A stretch of DNA of 64,000 bases from Paramagnetospirillum magneticum AMB-1 (GCF_000009985.1 NC_007626.1:1388745-1452744), one strand, 5' to 3'. Positions 18,228 through 26,277 are shown, counted from the stretch's first letter. Made by a program: numbers and translations. Notes: generated by a model from the letters alone, not told the origin.

Positions 18228-19487
18228 ATGAGCAGGGGGAGAAAGGTCGCGTTGCTGGCGCTGGGAGCGCTTGTTTCCGTCGCGTCCATGCCCGCATCCG
18301 CCCAGGTGGTGGTCGGCGAGTACCGACCCAGCGTCGACGTCAACTGGGACGTTCTGGACCGGCTGGGGCCGGAGCCCACCCTGCCCGGGCTGATCACCCG
18401 CCCGCCGGCGGCGGCGACACCGGCTGTTCCGCGCCCGGCGGCGCGGCCTGCCGCCGCCCCCAAGGCGACCGCGTTCAAGCCCTATGCCGAGTCCCAGGCC
18501 GCTCCCAAGGTGGCGGCGCCCAAGCCTGCCGCGCCCAAGGTCGAACGGGTGGTCGAGGCCCCCAAGGTGACCATTCCCGCCGCCGAGGCGCCCAAGGCTC
18601 CTGAACCCGCCAAGATCGTCGCGGCCCCCAAGGCCGTCGAGACACCCAAGGTCGTCGAGGCTCCCAAGGCGACCGGGCCGGCGCCCAAGCCCGCCAAGCC
18701 GGAGATCGCCGCCGACGTGCCGCCTCCGGCCAAGGTCGAAGCCCCCAAGGCTCCCGCCAAGGCCATCGAGACTCCCAAGGTTCCCGAACCTCCCAAGGTG
18801 GTCGAGGTGCCCAAGGCCCCCGAGCCCGTGAAGGTCGAGGCGCCCAAGGCCCCCGAGCCCGTCAAGGTGGTCGAGGCCCCCAAGGCTCCCGAGCCCGTCA
18901 AGATCCCCGAACCGGTCAAGGTCGTCGAGGCGCCCAAGGCCCCCGAGCCGCCCGCCGCGGTTCAGTTCGCCAAGGCCCCGCCGCCGGTGGCCCCGGTGGC
19001 TCCCACTCCGGTGGTCCCCGTCCCGGTGGTGCAGGCTCCCGTGGCGCCGCCCCTGCCGGTGGCTCCGCCGCCCGTGGTCGTGGCGCCGCCGCCGGTCGTC
19101 GCTCCCGCGCCGTTGCCCCAGATCGCCGCCTTGCCGCCCGCCGCGCCGGCTCCGGTGGCCGCTCCCGTCCGCAAGGGCGACAATCTGACGGTGCCGTTCG
19201 CCACCGACAGCTCCCATCTGCCCGAGACGGTGCGGATCGAGCTGGATCGCCTAGCCCAGCGCATGGACAAGGACGAGAACCTGAATCTCCAGTTGCTGGC
19301 CTATGCCGCCGGTGACGAGGCCAATGCCAGCAAGGCGCGCCGCCTGTCGCTGTCGCGGGCGCTGGAAGTGCGCAAATACCTGATGGAGATGGGCGTCCGC
19401 TCCACCCGCATCGAGGTGCGTGCCCTGGGCAACAAGGTGGAGAGCGGCTCGCCCGATCGCGTCGACGCCATGCTGGTGGCGCGCTGA
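18228..19487 (+). CDS. Secreted OmpA-domain protein with a long Pro/Ala/Lys-rich stalk
   Basis: The protein has 419 residues. A signal peptide (MSRGRKVALLALGALVSVAS) ends near PASAQ. Residues about 70-250 consist of repeats of the type APKAPEPVKVVE, followed by a Pro/Val-rich stretch to about 320. The last 100 residues form an OmpA/Pal-like domain (FATDSSHLPETVRIELDRLA, LSLSRALEVRKYLMEMGVRSTRIEVRALG). It is probably periplasmic, with the stalk spanning the periplasm towards peptidoglycan, much as TonB-like or Pal-like proteins do. The two genes downstream encode MotA-like and MotB-like membrane partners. An upstream in-frame GTG would add residues that do not look like a signal peptide. Confidence 0.82.
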   Translation: MSRGRKVALLALGALVSVASMPASAQVVVGEYRPSVDVNWDVLDRLGPEPTLPGLITRPPAAATPAVPRPAARPAAAPKATAFKPYAESQAAPKVAAPKPAAPKVERVVEAPKVTIPAAEAPKAPEPAKIVAAPKAVETPKVVEAPKATGPAPKPAKPEIAADVPPPAKVEAPKAPAKAIETPKVPEPPKVVEVPKAPEPVKVEAPKAPEPVKVVEAPKAPEPVKIPEPVKVVEAPKAPEPPAAVQFAKAPPPVAPVAPTPVVPVPVVQAPVAPPLPVAPPPVVVAPPPVVAPAPLPQIAALPPAAPAPVAAPVRKGDNLTVPFATDSSHLPETVRIELDRLAQRMDKDENLNLQLLAYAAGDEANASKARRLSLSRALEVRKYLMEMGVRSTRIEVRALGNKVESGSPDRVDAMLVAR

Positions 19488-19580
19488 GGCGGCGGCCGCC
19501 CGCCCTAATTCGGACATGATCGCGCGCCAGGATGCATGGTGCGCGCGCCCCGCCGCCCGCAGCCAGATCGAGTGCCGTCC

Positions 19581-20729
19581 ATGATCCGTCCCACCCGCTA
19601 TCTGTTGCGCATGGCCGCCTTCCTGCTGCTGGTCGCCGCCCTGGCGGCGATGCTGCACGATGGGTTGGTGGCGGCCTTCTCCCACAATCCGGCGCTGAAC
19701 GGCCTGTTGCTGGGGGTGTTCCTGGCCGGCATCGTGCTCAACTTCCGCCAGGTGATGCTGCTGACCCCCGAGGTGGAGTGGCTGGACAACTGGCGCAAGG
19801 GCCAGCCGACCCTGTCCGGGCGCCTGCGCCTGCTGGCCCCCATGGCGGGCATGCTGGGCGAGCGGCAGGGGCGGGTCAGCCTGTCGGCCATGGCGCTGCG
19901 CTCGGTACTGGATTCCATCGCCGCCCGTCTGGAGGAACAGCGCGACCTGTCGCGCTATGTGGTCGGGCTGATGATCTTCCTCGGCCTGCTCGGCACCTTC
20001 TGGGGCCTGTCCCAGACGGTGGGCTCGGTGGGCGAGATCATCGCCTCGCTGGCCCTGGGCGGGGCCGACCCGGCGGTGGCGTTCGAGGCCCTCAAGGCCG
20101 GCATGGCCAAGCCGCTGGCCGGCATGGGCACCGCCTTTTCCACCTCGCTGTTCGGACTGGCCGGGTCGCTGGCCCTGGGCTTTCTCGACCTCAATGCCGG
20201 GCAGGCGCAGAACGCCTTCTACAACGAGCTGGAGGAATGGCTGGCCGGTCAGACCCGGCTGGGCACCGGCGGGCCGCTGGGCTCGGCCGAGGAGGGCGGC
20301 GCCGGGCAATCGGTGCCGGCCTATATCCAGGCCCTGCTGGAGCAGACCGCCGACAGCCTGGACAATCTCCAGCGGGTGATCGCCCGCGGCGAGGACAACC
20401 GCGGCAGCGTCAACGCCTCGCTGACCCAGCTGACCGAAAAGCTGTCGACGCTGACCGATCACATGAAGGTCGAGCAATCGCTGCTGCTGAAGCTGGGCGA
20501 GGGCCAGTTGGAGACCCGCGCCCTGATGGCCCGCATGGTCGAGGGCGGCACCGGCGGCGGCATGGATGACGCCAGCCGCAATCACCTGCGCAGCCTGGAC
20601 GGCAGCATGAAGCGTCTGGTGGACGAAACCGTGGCCAGCCGGGACCAGCTGACGGCAGAACTGCGCTCGGAAATCCGGCTGCTGGCGCGCACCATCGCCG
20701 CCATCGCCGAGGAACCGCTGGAGCGCTGA
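19581..20729 (+). CDS. MotA/TolQ/ExbB-type proton channel subunit
   Basis: This integral membrane protein has 382 residues. Two N-terminal hydrophobic helices (RMAAFLLLVAALAAML; LNGLLLGVFLAGIVL) precede a cytoplasmic segment. A further pair (VVGLMIFLGLLGTFWGLSQTVGS and the GMGTAFSTSLFGLAGSLALGF segment) carries the TolQ/MotA signature. A soluble C-terminal coiled-coil-like tail (LTQLTEKLSTLTDHMKVEQ) follows. An alternative ATG at 19536 would extend it by 15 residues. It lies three bases upstream of the MotB-like gene, so the two form one unit. Confidence 0.85.
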   Translation: MIRPTRYLLRMAAFLLLVAALAAMLHDGLVAAFSHNPALNGLLLGVFLAGIVLNFRQVMLLTPEVEWLDNWRKGQPTLSGRLRLLAPMAGMLGERQGRVSLSAMALRSVLDSIAARLEEQRDLSRYVVGLMIFLGLLGTFWGLSQTVGSVGEIIASLALGGADPAVAFEALKAGMAKPLAGMGTAFSTSLFGLAGSLALGFLDLNAGQAQNAFYNELEEWLAGQTRLGTGGPLGSAEEGGAGQSVPAYIQALLEQTADSLDNLQRVIARGEDNRGSVNASLTQLTEKLSTLTDHMKVEQSLLLKLGEGQLETRALMARMVEGGTGGGMDDASRNHLRSLDGSMKRLVDETVASRDQLTAELRSEIRLLARTIAAIAEEPLER

Positions 20730-20732
20730 TCC

Positions 20733-21734
20733 ATGCCGCTCGGCCGCCGCGCCCGCCGTTCCGTCGATATCTGGCCCGGCTTCGTCGACGCCCTGGCGAC
20801 GCTGATCATGGTCGTGGTCTTCCTGCTGATGATCTTCGTGCTGGCCCAGTTCTTTCTGGGCCAGGCGCTGTCGGGCCGCCAGAAGGCGCTGGACGATCTG
20901 GGCCGCGAGATGGCCGCCCTGGCCGAGAAGCTCAACCTGCAGACCAAGGCCAACGCCGCCTTGCAGGCCGAACTGGTCAGCAGCCGCGCCGAGAAGGAAA
21001 AGCTGGAGCACTGGGCGGCGGGCGTGCAGCAGGACATGGCGGCGCTGCTGACCCTCAAGGACGAGAAAGAGGCGGAGCTGGCCGCCGAGAAGAAGATTTC
21101 CGACGAGGGCCGCGCCCAACTGGCCCTGCTGAGCCGCCAGATCGAGGCGCTGAAGGAGGAACTGGCCCGCGTGGCTGCGGCGCTCGACGCCTCGGAGACC
21201 CGCGACAAGGAACAGAAGGCCCAGATCTCCGATCTCGGCAAGCGTCTCAACGTGGCGCTGGCCGGCAAGGTCGAGGAATTGCAGAAGTACCGTTCGGAAT
21301 TCTTTGGGCGGCTGCGCAAGGTCCTGGGCGATCGTCCCGGCATCCGCATCGAGGGTGACCGCTTCGTCTTCCAGTCGGAATTGCTGTTCGCCACCGGCTC
21401 GGCCGAGCTGGGGACCGAGGGCGCCGAGCAGGTGCGCAAGCTGGCCGCCACAATCCGCGAGATCAACGCGGGCATGCCCAAGGGCCTGAATTGGGTGCTG
21501 CGGGTGGATGGCCATACCGACAAGCGGCCCATCACCTCGGGCAAGTTTCCCTCCAACTGGGAATTGTCCACCGCCCGGGCCATCACCGTGCTGCGGGCGC
21601 TGGCCGCCGACGGCGTGCCCAGGGACCGCTTGGCGGCGGCCGGGTTCGGCGAGTTCCAACCGGTGGACAGCGGCAACACCGAGGCCGCCTATGCCAAGAA
21701 CCGCCGGATCGAGATCCGATTCGATCAGCGGTAG
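20733..21734 (+). CDS. MotB/TolR-like protein with OmpA peptidoglycan-binding domain
   Basis: The protein has 333 residues. A single transmembrane helix lies near residues 17-43 (ALATLIMVVVFLLMIFVLAQF) after a short basic N-terminus; the start of that helix carries an Asp (FVDALATL), as in proton-channel stators. A periplasmic coiled coil spans about 48-190 (EKEAELAAEKK and similar). The C-terminal OmpA-like domain shows FATGSAELG, VDGHTDKRPI and AAGFGEFQPVDSG. Organisation matches MotB/PomB-type stators, but no flagellar genes are near. It is probably an envelope energising or cell-wall-anchoring complex with the two upstream genes. Confidence 0.87.
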   Translation: MPLGRRARRSVDIWPGFVDALATLIMVVVFLLMIFVLAQFFLGQALSGRQKALDDLGREMAALAEKLNLQTKANAALQAELVSSRAEKEKLEHWAAGVQQDMAALLTLKDEKEAELAAEKKISDEGRAQLALLSRQIEALKEELARVAAALDASETRDKEQKAQISDLGKRLNVALAGKVEELQKYRSEFFGRLRKVLGDRPGIRIEGDRFVFQSELLFATGSAELGTEGAEQVRKLAATIREINAGMPKGLNWVLRVDGHTDKRPITSGKFPSNWELSTARAITVLRALAADGVPRDRLAAAGFGEFQPVDSGNTEAAYAKNRRIEIRFDQR

Positions 21735-21737
21735 GGC

Positions 21738-21781
21738 CGGGACGACCCGCCCCTTTTCCCCTCACCTCCGGGACGGCCCGG
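21738..21781 (+). promoter_or_regulatory. Guanidine-II (mini-ykkC) type riboswitch
   Basis: Two small hairpins lie in tandem: CGGG-ACGA-CCCG at 21738-21749 and CCGGG-ACGG-CCCGG at 21768-21781, separated by 18 bases. Both have the ACGR tetraloop that defines guanidine-II riboswitches. They sit just upstream of an SMR-family exporter, the commonest partner of this motif. The exporter's GGAG (21789-21792) follows the second hairpin by seven bases, so ligand binding probably controls translation initiation. Confidence 0.82.
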
Positions 21782-21801
21782 CCTTGACGGAGCATGGTCA
21801 C

Positions 21802-22113
21802 ATGCCGTGGATCTATCTGTTGTCGGCCGGCTTGCTGGAAATCGGCTGGGCCGTGGGGCTGAAATACGTGGACGGCCTGTCGCGGCCGCTTCCCCTGGTG
21901 CTGACCGGGGCCGCCATGGTGGGCAGCGTGGTGCTGCTGGGCATGGCGGTGCGGACCCTGCCGCTGGGCACCGCCTATGCGGTGTGGACCGGCATCGGGA
22001 CGGTGGGCACGGTGATCGCCGGGATGATCCTGTTCGCCGAGCCCGCCGACGCCCTGCGCCTGTTCTGCATGGCCATGATCGTGGCCGGCATTCTCGGCCT
22101 CAAGCTGGCGTGA
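21802..22113 (+). CDS. gdx: SMR-family guanidinium exporter (Gdx/SugE)
   Basis: This is a 103-residue four-helix inner-membrane protein. Glu13 (LLEIGWAVGLKY) is the proton/substrate-coupling residue, and GTAYAVWTGIGTVGTV is the SugE/Gdx signature. Gdx proteins exchange guanidinium for protons as antiparallel dimers. The upstream guanidine-II type hairpins strongly support guanidinium as the substrate rather than quaternary ammonium drugs. GGAG nine bases upstream supports this ATG; an ATG eight bases earlier is out of frame. Confidence 0.93.
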   Translation: MPWIYLLSAGLLEIGWAVGLKYVDGLSRPLPLVLTGAAMVGSVVLLGMAVRTLPLGTAYAVWTGIGTVGTVIAGMILFAEPADALRLFCMAMIVAGILGLKLA

Positions 22114-22146
22114 TTATACCGCCGGCCTCTTTGCTCCCACGTCTCA

Positions 22147-22251
22147 TGTCATCCCGAGCGAAGCCGAGGGATCTCCGCCTGGACCGGCGGCGCCCGTTCT
22201 GAAAAGCCGTGCCAGGACGAGATCCCTCCGCCCAGGGGCGTCGGGATGACA
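22147..22251. repeat. Dispersed palindromic element, copy 2 of 4
   Basis: The same nested inverted repeat as at 13158: outer arms TGTCATCCCGAGC / CGTCGGGATGACA and inner arms GAGGGATCTCC / GAGATCCCTCC. It lies between the convergent SMR gene and the Cys-rich gene and ends nine bases before the latter's stop. Confidence 0.85.
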
Positions 22252-22259
22252 GGTCGGTA

Positions 22260-22994
22260 TCAGTCCTCCTCCACCGTGAAGGCGTCCAGGATGTCCTCGA
22301 AGCCGCCGTCGATGTTGTCGGGCGCGATCTGGGCGAACAGGTCGAGGATGATCACCGCGTTGAGCAGCGCATCGCGGCTGACCGAGTTGCGCATGCGCTC
22401 GGCCAGGTGCGAGTTCATCACCGACAGGTCCTGATAGTGCTGCTTCAGCCCATCCAGGGTCACCGGACCTTCGGTGCCGGCCATGCGCTGCTGCACGATG
22501 GACGACAGCAGCCAGGACGAGAACGAGCGGAACAGGGTCTCCTGCTCGTCGGCGAAGGGCAGGTGGAAGCGGGCCATGGGCCTTAAGAAACGGGTCAGCG
22601 GGCAGCCCGAGGTGGCGCAGACCAGGCCGATCAGCGAGCCCAGCCCCGCTTGCAGGGTGGTCTTGGCCACGATGGTGCGGTTGTCGGTGTCGACCTCGAC
22701 CACGGCCTTGTCGTGGGAGACGCAATCCTTGAAGCTGGGCAGGAACATGGCGATGCCCAGGGCCGCCGGGCAATAGGCGCAATCGTCGGACAAGGTGCAG
22801 TTGGGGCAACGCTTGTGGCTCAGCTTCGTCCAGTCCGGCTTGGGCGCCGTGGAGGGGATGTTGAGGCGGAAGGTCTTGCGGTCGAAATGGAGATCGACCT
22901 CCAAGGGCGCCTGCGCCCCGGTGAAGAAGCGGTAGGTGATCTTCTTCAGGTCGACTTTCGATGTCTGATCCATCGTGCAATCCAAGGGGGCCAT
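22260..22994 (-). CDS. Cysteine-rich protein of unknown function
   Basis: I do not recognise this 244-residue soluble protein. It opens with a beta-rich segment (ITYRFFTGAQAPLEVDLHF), then a metal-site-like cluster RCPNCTLSDDCAYC (C-x2-C-x5-C-x2-C) and another pair in CATSGC. The C-terminal half is predicted mainly helical. Four clustered cysteines suggest zinc or Fe-S binding. GGAG six bases upstream favours the ATG at 22994 over one 18 bases further upstream; MDQTSK at 22973 is a third option. It stands alone between a repeat element and an AT-richer spacer. Confidence 0.72.
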   Translation of the reverse strand: MAPLDCTMDQTSKVDLKKITYRFFTGAQAPLEVDLHFDRKTFRLNIPSTAPKPDWTKLSHKRCPNCTLSDDCAYCPAALGIAMFLPSFKDCVSHDKAVVEVDTDNRTIVAKTTLQAGLGSLIGLVCATSGCPLTRFLRPMARFHLPFADEQETLFRSFSSWLLSSIVQQRMAGTEGPVTLDGLKQHYQDLSVMNSHLAERMRNSVSRDALLNAVIILDLFAQIAPDNIDGGFEDILDAFTVEED

Positions 22995-23254
22995 GGTGGT
23001 CTCCAGTCGCATATGAATCCGTGGTGCGATGCTTGGATTCTAAGATGGATATCGCCCGCTCAACAATCAGGCGGCCCCCTTAATCCCTTCGGCGCAGGCT
23101 TGGTGCGAAGGTATCTTTTTGGTCTCCGTCAAAAGGCGTAGTGGCGGGAAAGTACCTAGGCCAATGCCTTGGAATACAAGACACATCTCCGCGCCCTAAT
23201 TTAATGGGGTGCAATGTGAATGACTTGTAACTGCTTTGATTAAATTAGAAAATT

Positions 23255-24214
23255 CTAGCCGATTGATGTTGGCCCATTGAAAATGGTGCCGATCAGCAGC
23301 ACCACACCCAGCACGGTGATGGACAGCGAGCCGGCCAGGGCGAGGCCAAGACGCATGCGCCCTCCCAGGCTCGACCCGCCCAATCCCCGCTCGACCAGCC
23401 GGTTGAGACCCAGCGCCCCCAGGCCGATGGCTGCCACCGTCGCCGCCACGCCCAGGCCCATGGCCAGGGTGGCAAGCACGCCGATCAGGATCATGCCGTT
23501 GGCGAAGCAGAACAGCAGGACCAGGATGGCGCCGGAACAGGGGCGAAATCCCACCGCCGCCGCCATGGTGAACAGGGCATTGCGTTCGGCCGTCTCGTCG
23601 GGGTGATGAGGATGGTGGCCGCCGCAGCAGGCCCCGTGATGGTGGTGATGTTCGTGCGGGCCGTGATCATGGCCGCAGCCTCTGCCGGTCAGGGTCCGCC
23701 AGGTCATCAGCCCGCCGATGACGGCGATCATGGCGAAGGAGCCCAGCTCCAGCCAGGCGGTGCCGGCGGTGATGGCGCGGGGCGCCAGGCTGAGCAATCC
23801 GGCCAGCACGCCCACGGCGATGATGGCCGAACCGGCCTGGACCATGGCGGCGATCAGGCTGGCGGTCAGGCCGTGGACGATGCGGGCGCGGCGGGTGGCG
23901 AACCAGCCGCCGATCACCACCTTGCCGTGGCCGGGGCCGACCGCGTGGAACACGCCGTAAAGGAAGGCGGCGAGGATGATGGCGGCGGCGGGCTCCCACG
24001 AGCCGGTGTTCTTCATCACCGCCAGTTGCTCGCGCAGCTCGCCGGTGAGCTGGCGCTGCAGGGCGAAGCCCCAGCTGGCGATACTGCGCAGGGGTTCCGG
24101 CAGGTCGCCACCCGGCGCGGGCGTGCCGCCGCCCCCCGGAACCAGGGCGGCCCAGGCCGACGCGGGCAGCAGGCCCAGCAGGGCGATGCTCAGCCACATG
24201 GGTCCTACTCGCAT
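23255..24214 (-). CDS. NicO-family nickel/cobalt transporter (RcnA/NreB-like)
   Basis: This inner-membrane transporter has 319 residues. It has a cleavable-looking N-terminal hydrophobic segment and about six further helices. The metal-transport motifs HAVGPGHGK and GFRPCSGAI are intact. A histidine-rich cytoplasmic loop (HDHGPHEHHHHHG, then CCGGHHPHHP) lies between them. The family moves Ni2+ or Co2+, usually outwards. Its start overlaps the DUF1007 stop by 10 bases, and DUF1007 periplasmic proteins commonly accompany NicO transporters, so the two act together. Confidence 0.9.
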   Translation of the reverse strand: MRVGPMWLSIALLGLLPASAWAALVPGGGGTPAPGGDLPEPLRSIASWGFALQRQLTGELREQLAVMKNTGSWEPAAAIILAAFLYGVFHAVGPGHGKVVIGGWFATRRARIVHGLTASLIAAMVQAGSAIIAVGVLAGLLSLAPRAITAGTAWLELGSFAMIAVIGGLMTWRTLTGRGCGHDHGPHEHHHHHGACCGGHHPHHPDETAERNALFTMAAAVGFRPCSGAILVLLFCFANGMILIGVLATLAMGLGVAATVAAIGLGALGLNRLVERGLGGSSLGGRMRLGLALAGSLSITVLGVVLLIGTIFNGPTSIG

Positions 24215-24930
24215 GAAATCGTCGCCCGCTTGGGCGTCACCGCTCCGCCGAAGATGGTATTGCCGAGATCCGGGGCGATGGTCGCCTTGCAGCCGGCCGA
24301 GCCTTCGCCAGTAAGGGTAACGGCGTTGTCGCTGGGGAAGTCCATGTCGATGTAGAAGGTCTCTTCATAGGTGGTGAAGCTGAACGCCTCCCGGCGCGGG
24401 TCCACCGGCCGGGGCAGGGGCAGGCGGAAAGCGTACATCAGCGAGTCCTTGACGGCGACCACCTTGAAGTCGGTGGCGTCCTTCCAAACGACCGGGTCCG
24501 CCCCTAGGCGGGCGTAGGTGAAATGAGCCTGGGGCTTGGTGTCGCGAAAGGCTTCGCGCTCCAGGTCCTTCATTTCGTCGGGATCGAGGCGGTTGTTTTT
24601 GTTCTTGTCGAAATCCTTGAGCAGCGAGGCGCTGAACACCGGGTCGAACTTCCAGCCCATGAACAGGCTGACGATCTTGCCGTCCTTGAACTCCGCCAGG
24701 GCGTGGACATCCACCAGGACGTGGGGATGAGCCAGGGCCGGGAGCGGAATTGTGAGCGTCGTCGCCAATATCGCGGCGGCGAACCGTCCGCGCCACCTGT
24801 CATCCCGACGACCAGCGGGAGGAGGGATCTCGTTCCGCCCGGGCATTTCCGCCCTGGCACCGCCGTGCCGGGCGGAGATCCCTCGCAGGCGCTCGGGATG
24901 ACACGCCGTTCGGGTCAGGAAACGGCGCAT
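24205..24930 (-). CDS. DUF1007 periplasmic protein, N-terminus encoded by a repeat element
   Basis: The conserved part begins at the signal-like RFAAAILATTLTIPLPALAH and continues through DVHALAEFKDGKI, an EF-hand-like DKNKNNRLDPDE and FSFTTYEETFYIDMDF. No ATG, GTG or normal start lies just before the signal sequence. The nearest in-frame ATGs are at 24846 and 24930, and both require translation through palindromic element copy 3 (24798-24903). The start at 24930 overlaps the metC-like gene by 16 bases and would give 241 residues; the one at 24846 gives 213. A TTG inside the signal segment is a weaker alternative. The family accompanies Ni/Co transporters and probably handles metal in the periplasm. 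It is translationally coupled to the NicO gene by a 10-base overlap. Confidence 0.78.
   Translation of the reverse strand: MRRFLTRTACHPERLRGISARHGGARAEMPGRNEIPPPAGRRDDRWRGRFAAAILATTLTIPLPALAHPHVLVDVHALAEFKDGKIVSLFMGWKFDPVFSASLLKDFDKNKNNRLDPDEMKDLEREAFRDTKPQAHFTYARLGADPVVWKDATDFKVVAVKDSLMYAFRLPLPRPVDPRREAFSFTTYEETFYIDMDFPSDNAVTLTGEGSAGCKATIAPDLGNTIFGGAVTPKRATISCE
24798..24903. repeat. Dispersed palindromic element, copy 3 of 4 (within a reading frame)
   Basis: Outer arms TGTCATCCCGACG / GCTCGGGATGACA and inner arms GAGGGATCTCG / GGAGATCCCTCG match the other copies. Read on the minus strand it is open in the DUF1007 frame and encodes CHPERLRGISARHGG and further residues, immediately before the signal sequence. 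Confidence 0.85.
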
Positions 24931-26087
24931 GCCAGCCGCTCGAAGCCGCGTTCCAGGTCTTCCTCCAGGTCGTCGGCGTCTTCCAGTCCGGCGTGGAAGC
25001 GCAAGCTTGGCCCGACGGGCGTCCAGGGCGTGGCGGTGCGGATGATGGAATGGCCCGAGGTGGGAATCACCAGGCTTTCGAAGCCGCCCCACGAGAAGCC
25101 CAGCTTGAAATGGGAATAGCCGTCCAGCATGGCATCCACCGCCGCCTTGGAGGCGGGCTTGAGGATCACGCCGAACAGGCCGCAGCCGCCGGTGAAGTCC
25201 CGCTTCCACAGCTCATGCCCCGGATCCGAGGCCAGGGGCGGATACAGCACGCGGTCCACCTCGGGCCGGGCCTCCAGCCATCGGGTCAGGCGCAGGGCGC
25301 TCTCGGCGTGCTGGCGCAGCCGCACGGGTAGGGTGCGCAGGCCCCGCAGGCCGAGATACATCTCCTCGGTCCCCGGCGAGGCGCCGAAGGCCGCCAGCGA
25401 GGTCTTGACCTGCAGCCACAGCTCGGGCGTGGCGGCGGTGATGGTGCCCAGCATGGCGTCGGCATGGCCGACGATATACTTGGTCGCCGCCTGGATGGAG
25501 ATATCGATGCCCTTGGTGAAGGGCTGGAAGTGCAGCACGCCCCAGGTGTTGTCCATCATGACCACGGCCCCGCCGGCATGGGCCGCCTCGGCGATGGCGG
25601 GAATGTCCTGCACCTCGAAGGTCAGCGAGCCGGGGCTCTCGGTGAACACCACCCGGGTATTGGGCCGCATCAGGGCCGTGATTCCGGCGCCGACCAGCGG
25701 GTCGTAATAGGTGGTCTCGATGCCGAGGCCGCCCAGCACCGAATCGCAGAACTTCCGCGTGGGGAAATAGGTCGTGTCGACCATCAGCAGGTGGTCGCCC
25801 GCCTTGAGGAAGGCCAGCAGCGCGCCGGTGATGGCGGCCAGACCCGACGAAGTGGCGACGGTACGGTGCCCGCCTTCCAGCTCGGCCACCGCCTCCTCCA
25901 GGGCGAAGGTGGTGGGCGTGCCGAAGCGGCCATAGCGCACGCCTTCGAACGGGGTCTTGCCGCTCTTCTCCATGGCCGCCACCGAGGGGTGGAGGATGGT
26001 CGAGGCATGGTAGACCGGCGGATTGACCGCACCGTGGAAGGCCTCCGGCTTGCGGCCGGCGTGGAGGATGCGAGTGGATTTCTTCAT
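24915..26087 (-). CDS. metC: Cystathionine beta-lyase (PLP, Cys/Met metabolism family)
   Basis: The protein has 390 residues. The PLP-binding lysine lies in SIQAATKYIVGHADAMLG, and GVRYGRFGTPTTFALEEAVAELEG plus TSSGLAAI are family signatures. MetC-type enzymes cleave cystathionine to homocysteine, pyruvate and ammonia. TKYIVGHAD and SWGGFESL fit the MetC/cystathionine beta-lyase subgroup better than gamma-synthase or O-acetylhomoserine sulfhydrylase. It is upstream of DUF1007 and NicO on the same strand, probably through operon expansion; a functional link to metal transport is not evident. Confidence 0.88.
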   Translation of the reverse strand: MKKSTRILHAGRKPEAFHGAVNPPVYHASTILHPSVAAMEKSGKTPFEGVRYGRFGTPTTFALEEAVAELEGGHRTVATSSGLAAITGALLAFLKAGDHLLMVDTTYFPTRKFCDSVLGGLGIETTYYDPLVGAGITALMRPNTRVVFTESPGSLTFEVQDIPAIAEAAHAGGAVVMMDNTWGVLHFQPFTKGIDISIQAATKYIVGHADAMLGTITAATPELWLQVKTSLAAFGASPGTEEMYLGLRGLRTLPVRLRQHAESALRLTRWLEARPEVDRVLYPPLASDPGHELWKRDFTGGCGLFGVILKPASKAAVDAMLDGYSHFKLGFSWGGFESLVIPTSGHSIIRTATPWTPVGPSLRFHAGLEDADDLEEDLERGFERLACAVS

Positions 26088-26160
26088 GGTGCCCCGGCAA
26101 TGGCTTTCAGGGCGGGCATGGTGCCCCGCCGAAGCCGTTCAAGCCAAGGACTTTCGCGAC

Positions 26161-26277
26161 TCAGCCTGCCAGGAACGCGGCGATGGCGGCCAGCGCCACA
26201 AGGGCGGTCGCGGCGGCGAGGATGAAGCCGGAGTTGTCCCGAGTGGCAACGCGGGCACGGGCCTGACGGTTACGCAT
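26161..26277 (-). CDS. Small single-pass membrane protein, 38 residues
   Basis: A short frame begins MRNRQARARVATRDNS and ends with a hydrophobic helix GFILAAATALVALAAIAAF. A strong AAGGAG ribosome-binding site sits seven bases upstream of its ATG. The basic N-terminus followed by one helix predicts an inner-membrane protein with the N-terminus inside. It lies 73 bases upstream of the metC-like gene on the same strand. I do not recognise a family. Confidence 0.6.
   Translation of the reverse strand: MRNRQARARVATRDNSGFILAAATALVALAAIAAFLAG

Noticed and set aside
19251..21659. Very long open frame on the minus strand (about 800 codons) opposite the MotA/MotB-like genes
   Set aside because: High GC bias at third positions opens antisense frames. 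Its translation is Gln/His/Arg/Gly-rich low-complexity text without domains, while the plus strand encodes recognised proteins.
19581..21734. Zorya-type anti-phage defence (ZorA/ZorB)
   Set aside because: The MotA/MotB-like pair fits superficially, but no ZorC, ZorD or ZorE gene is present and the upstream partner is an OmpA-domain protein.
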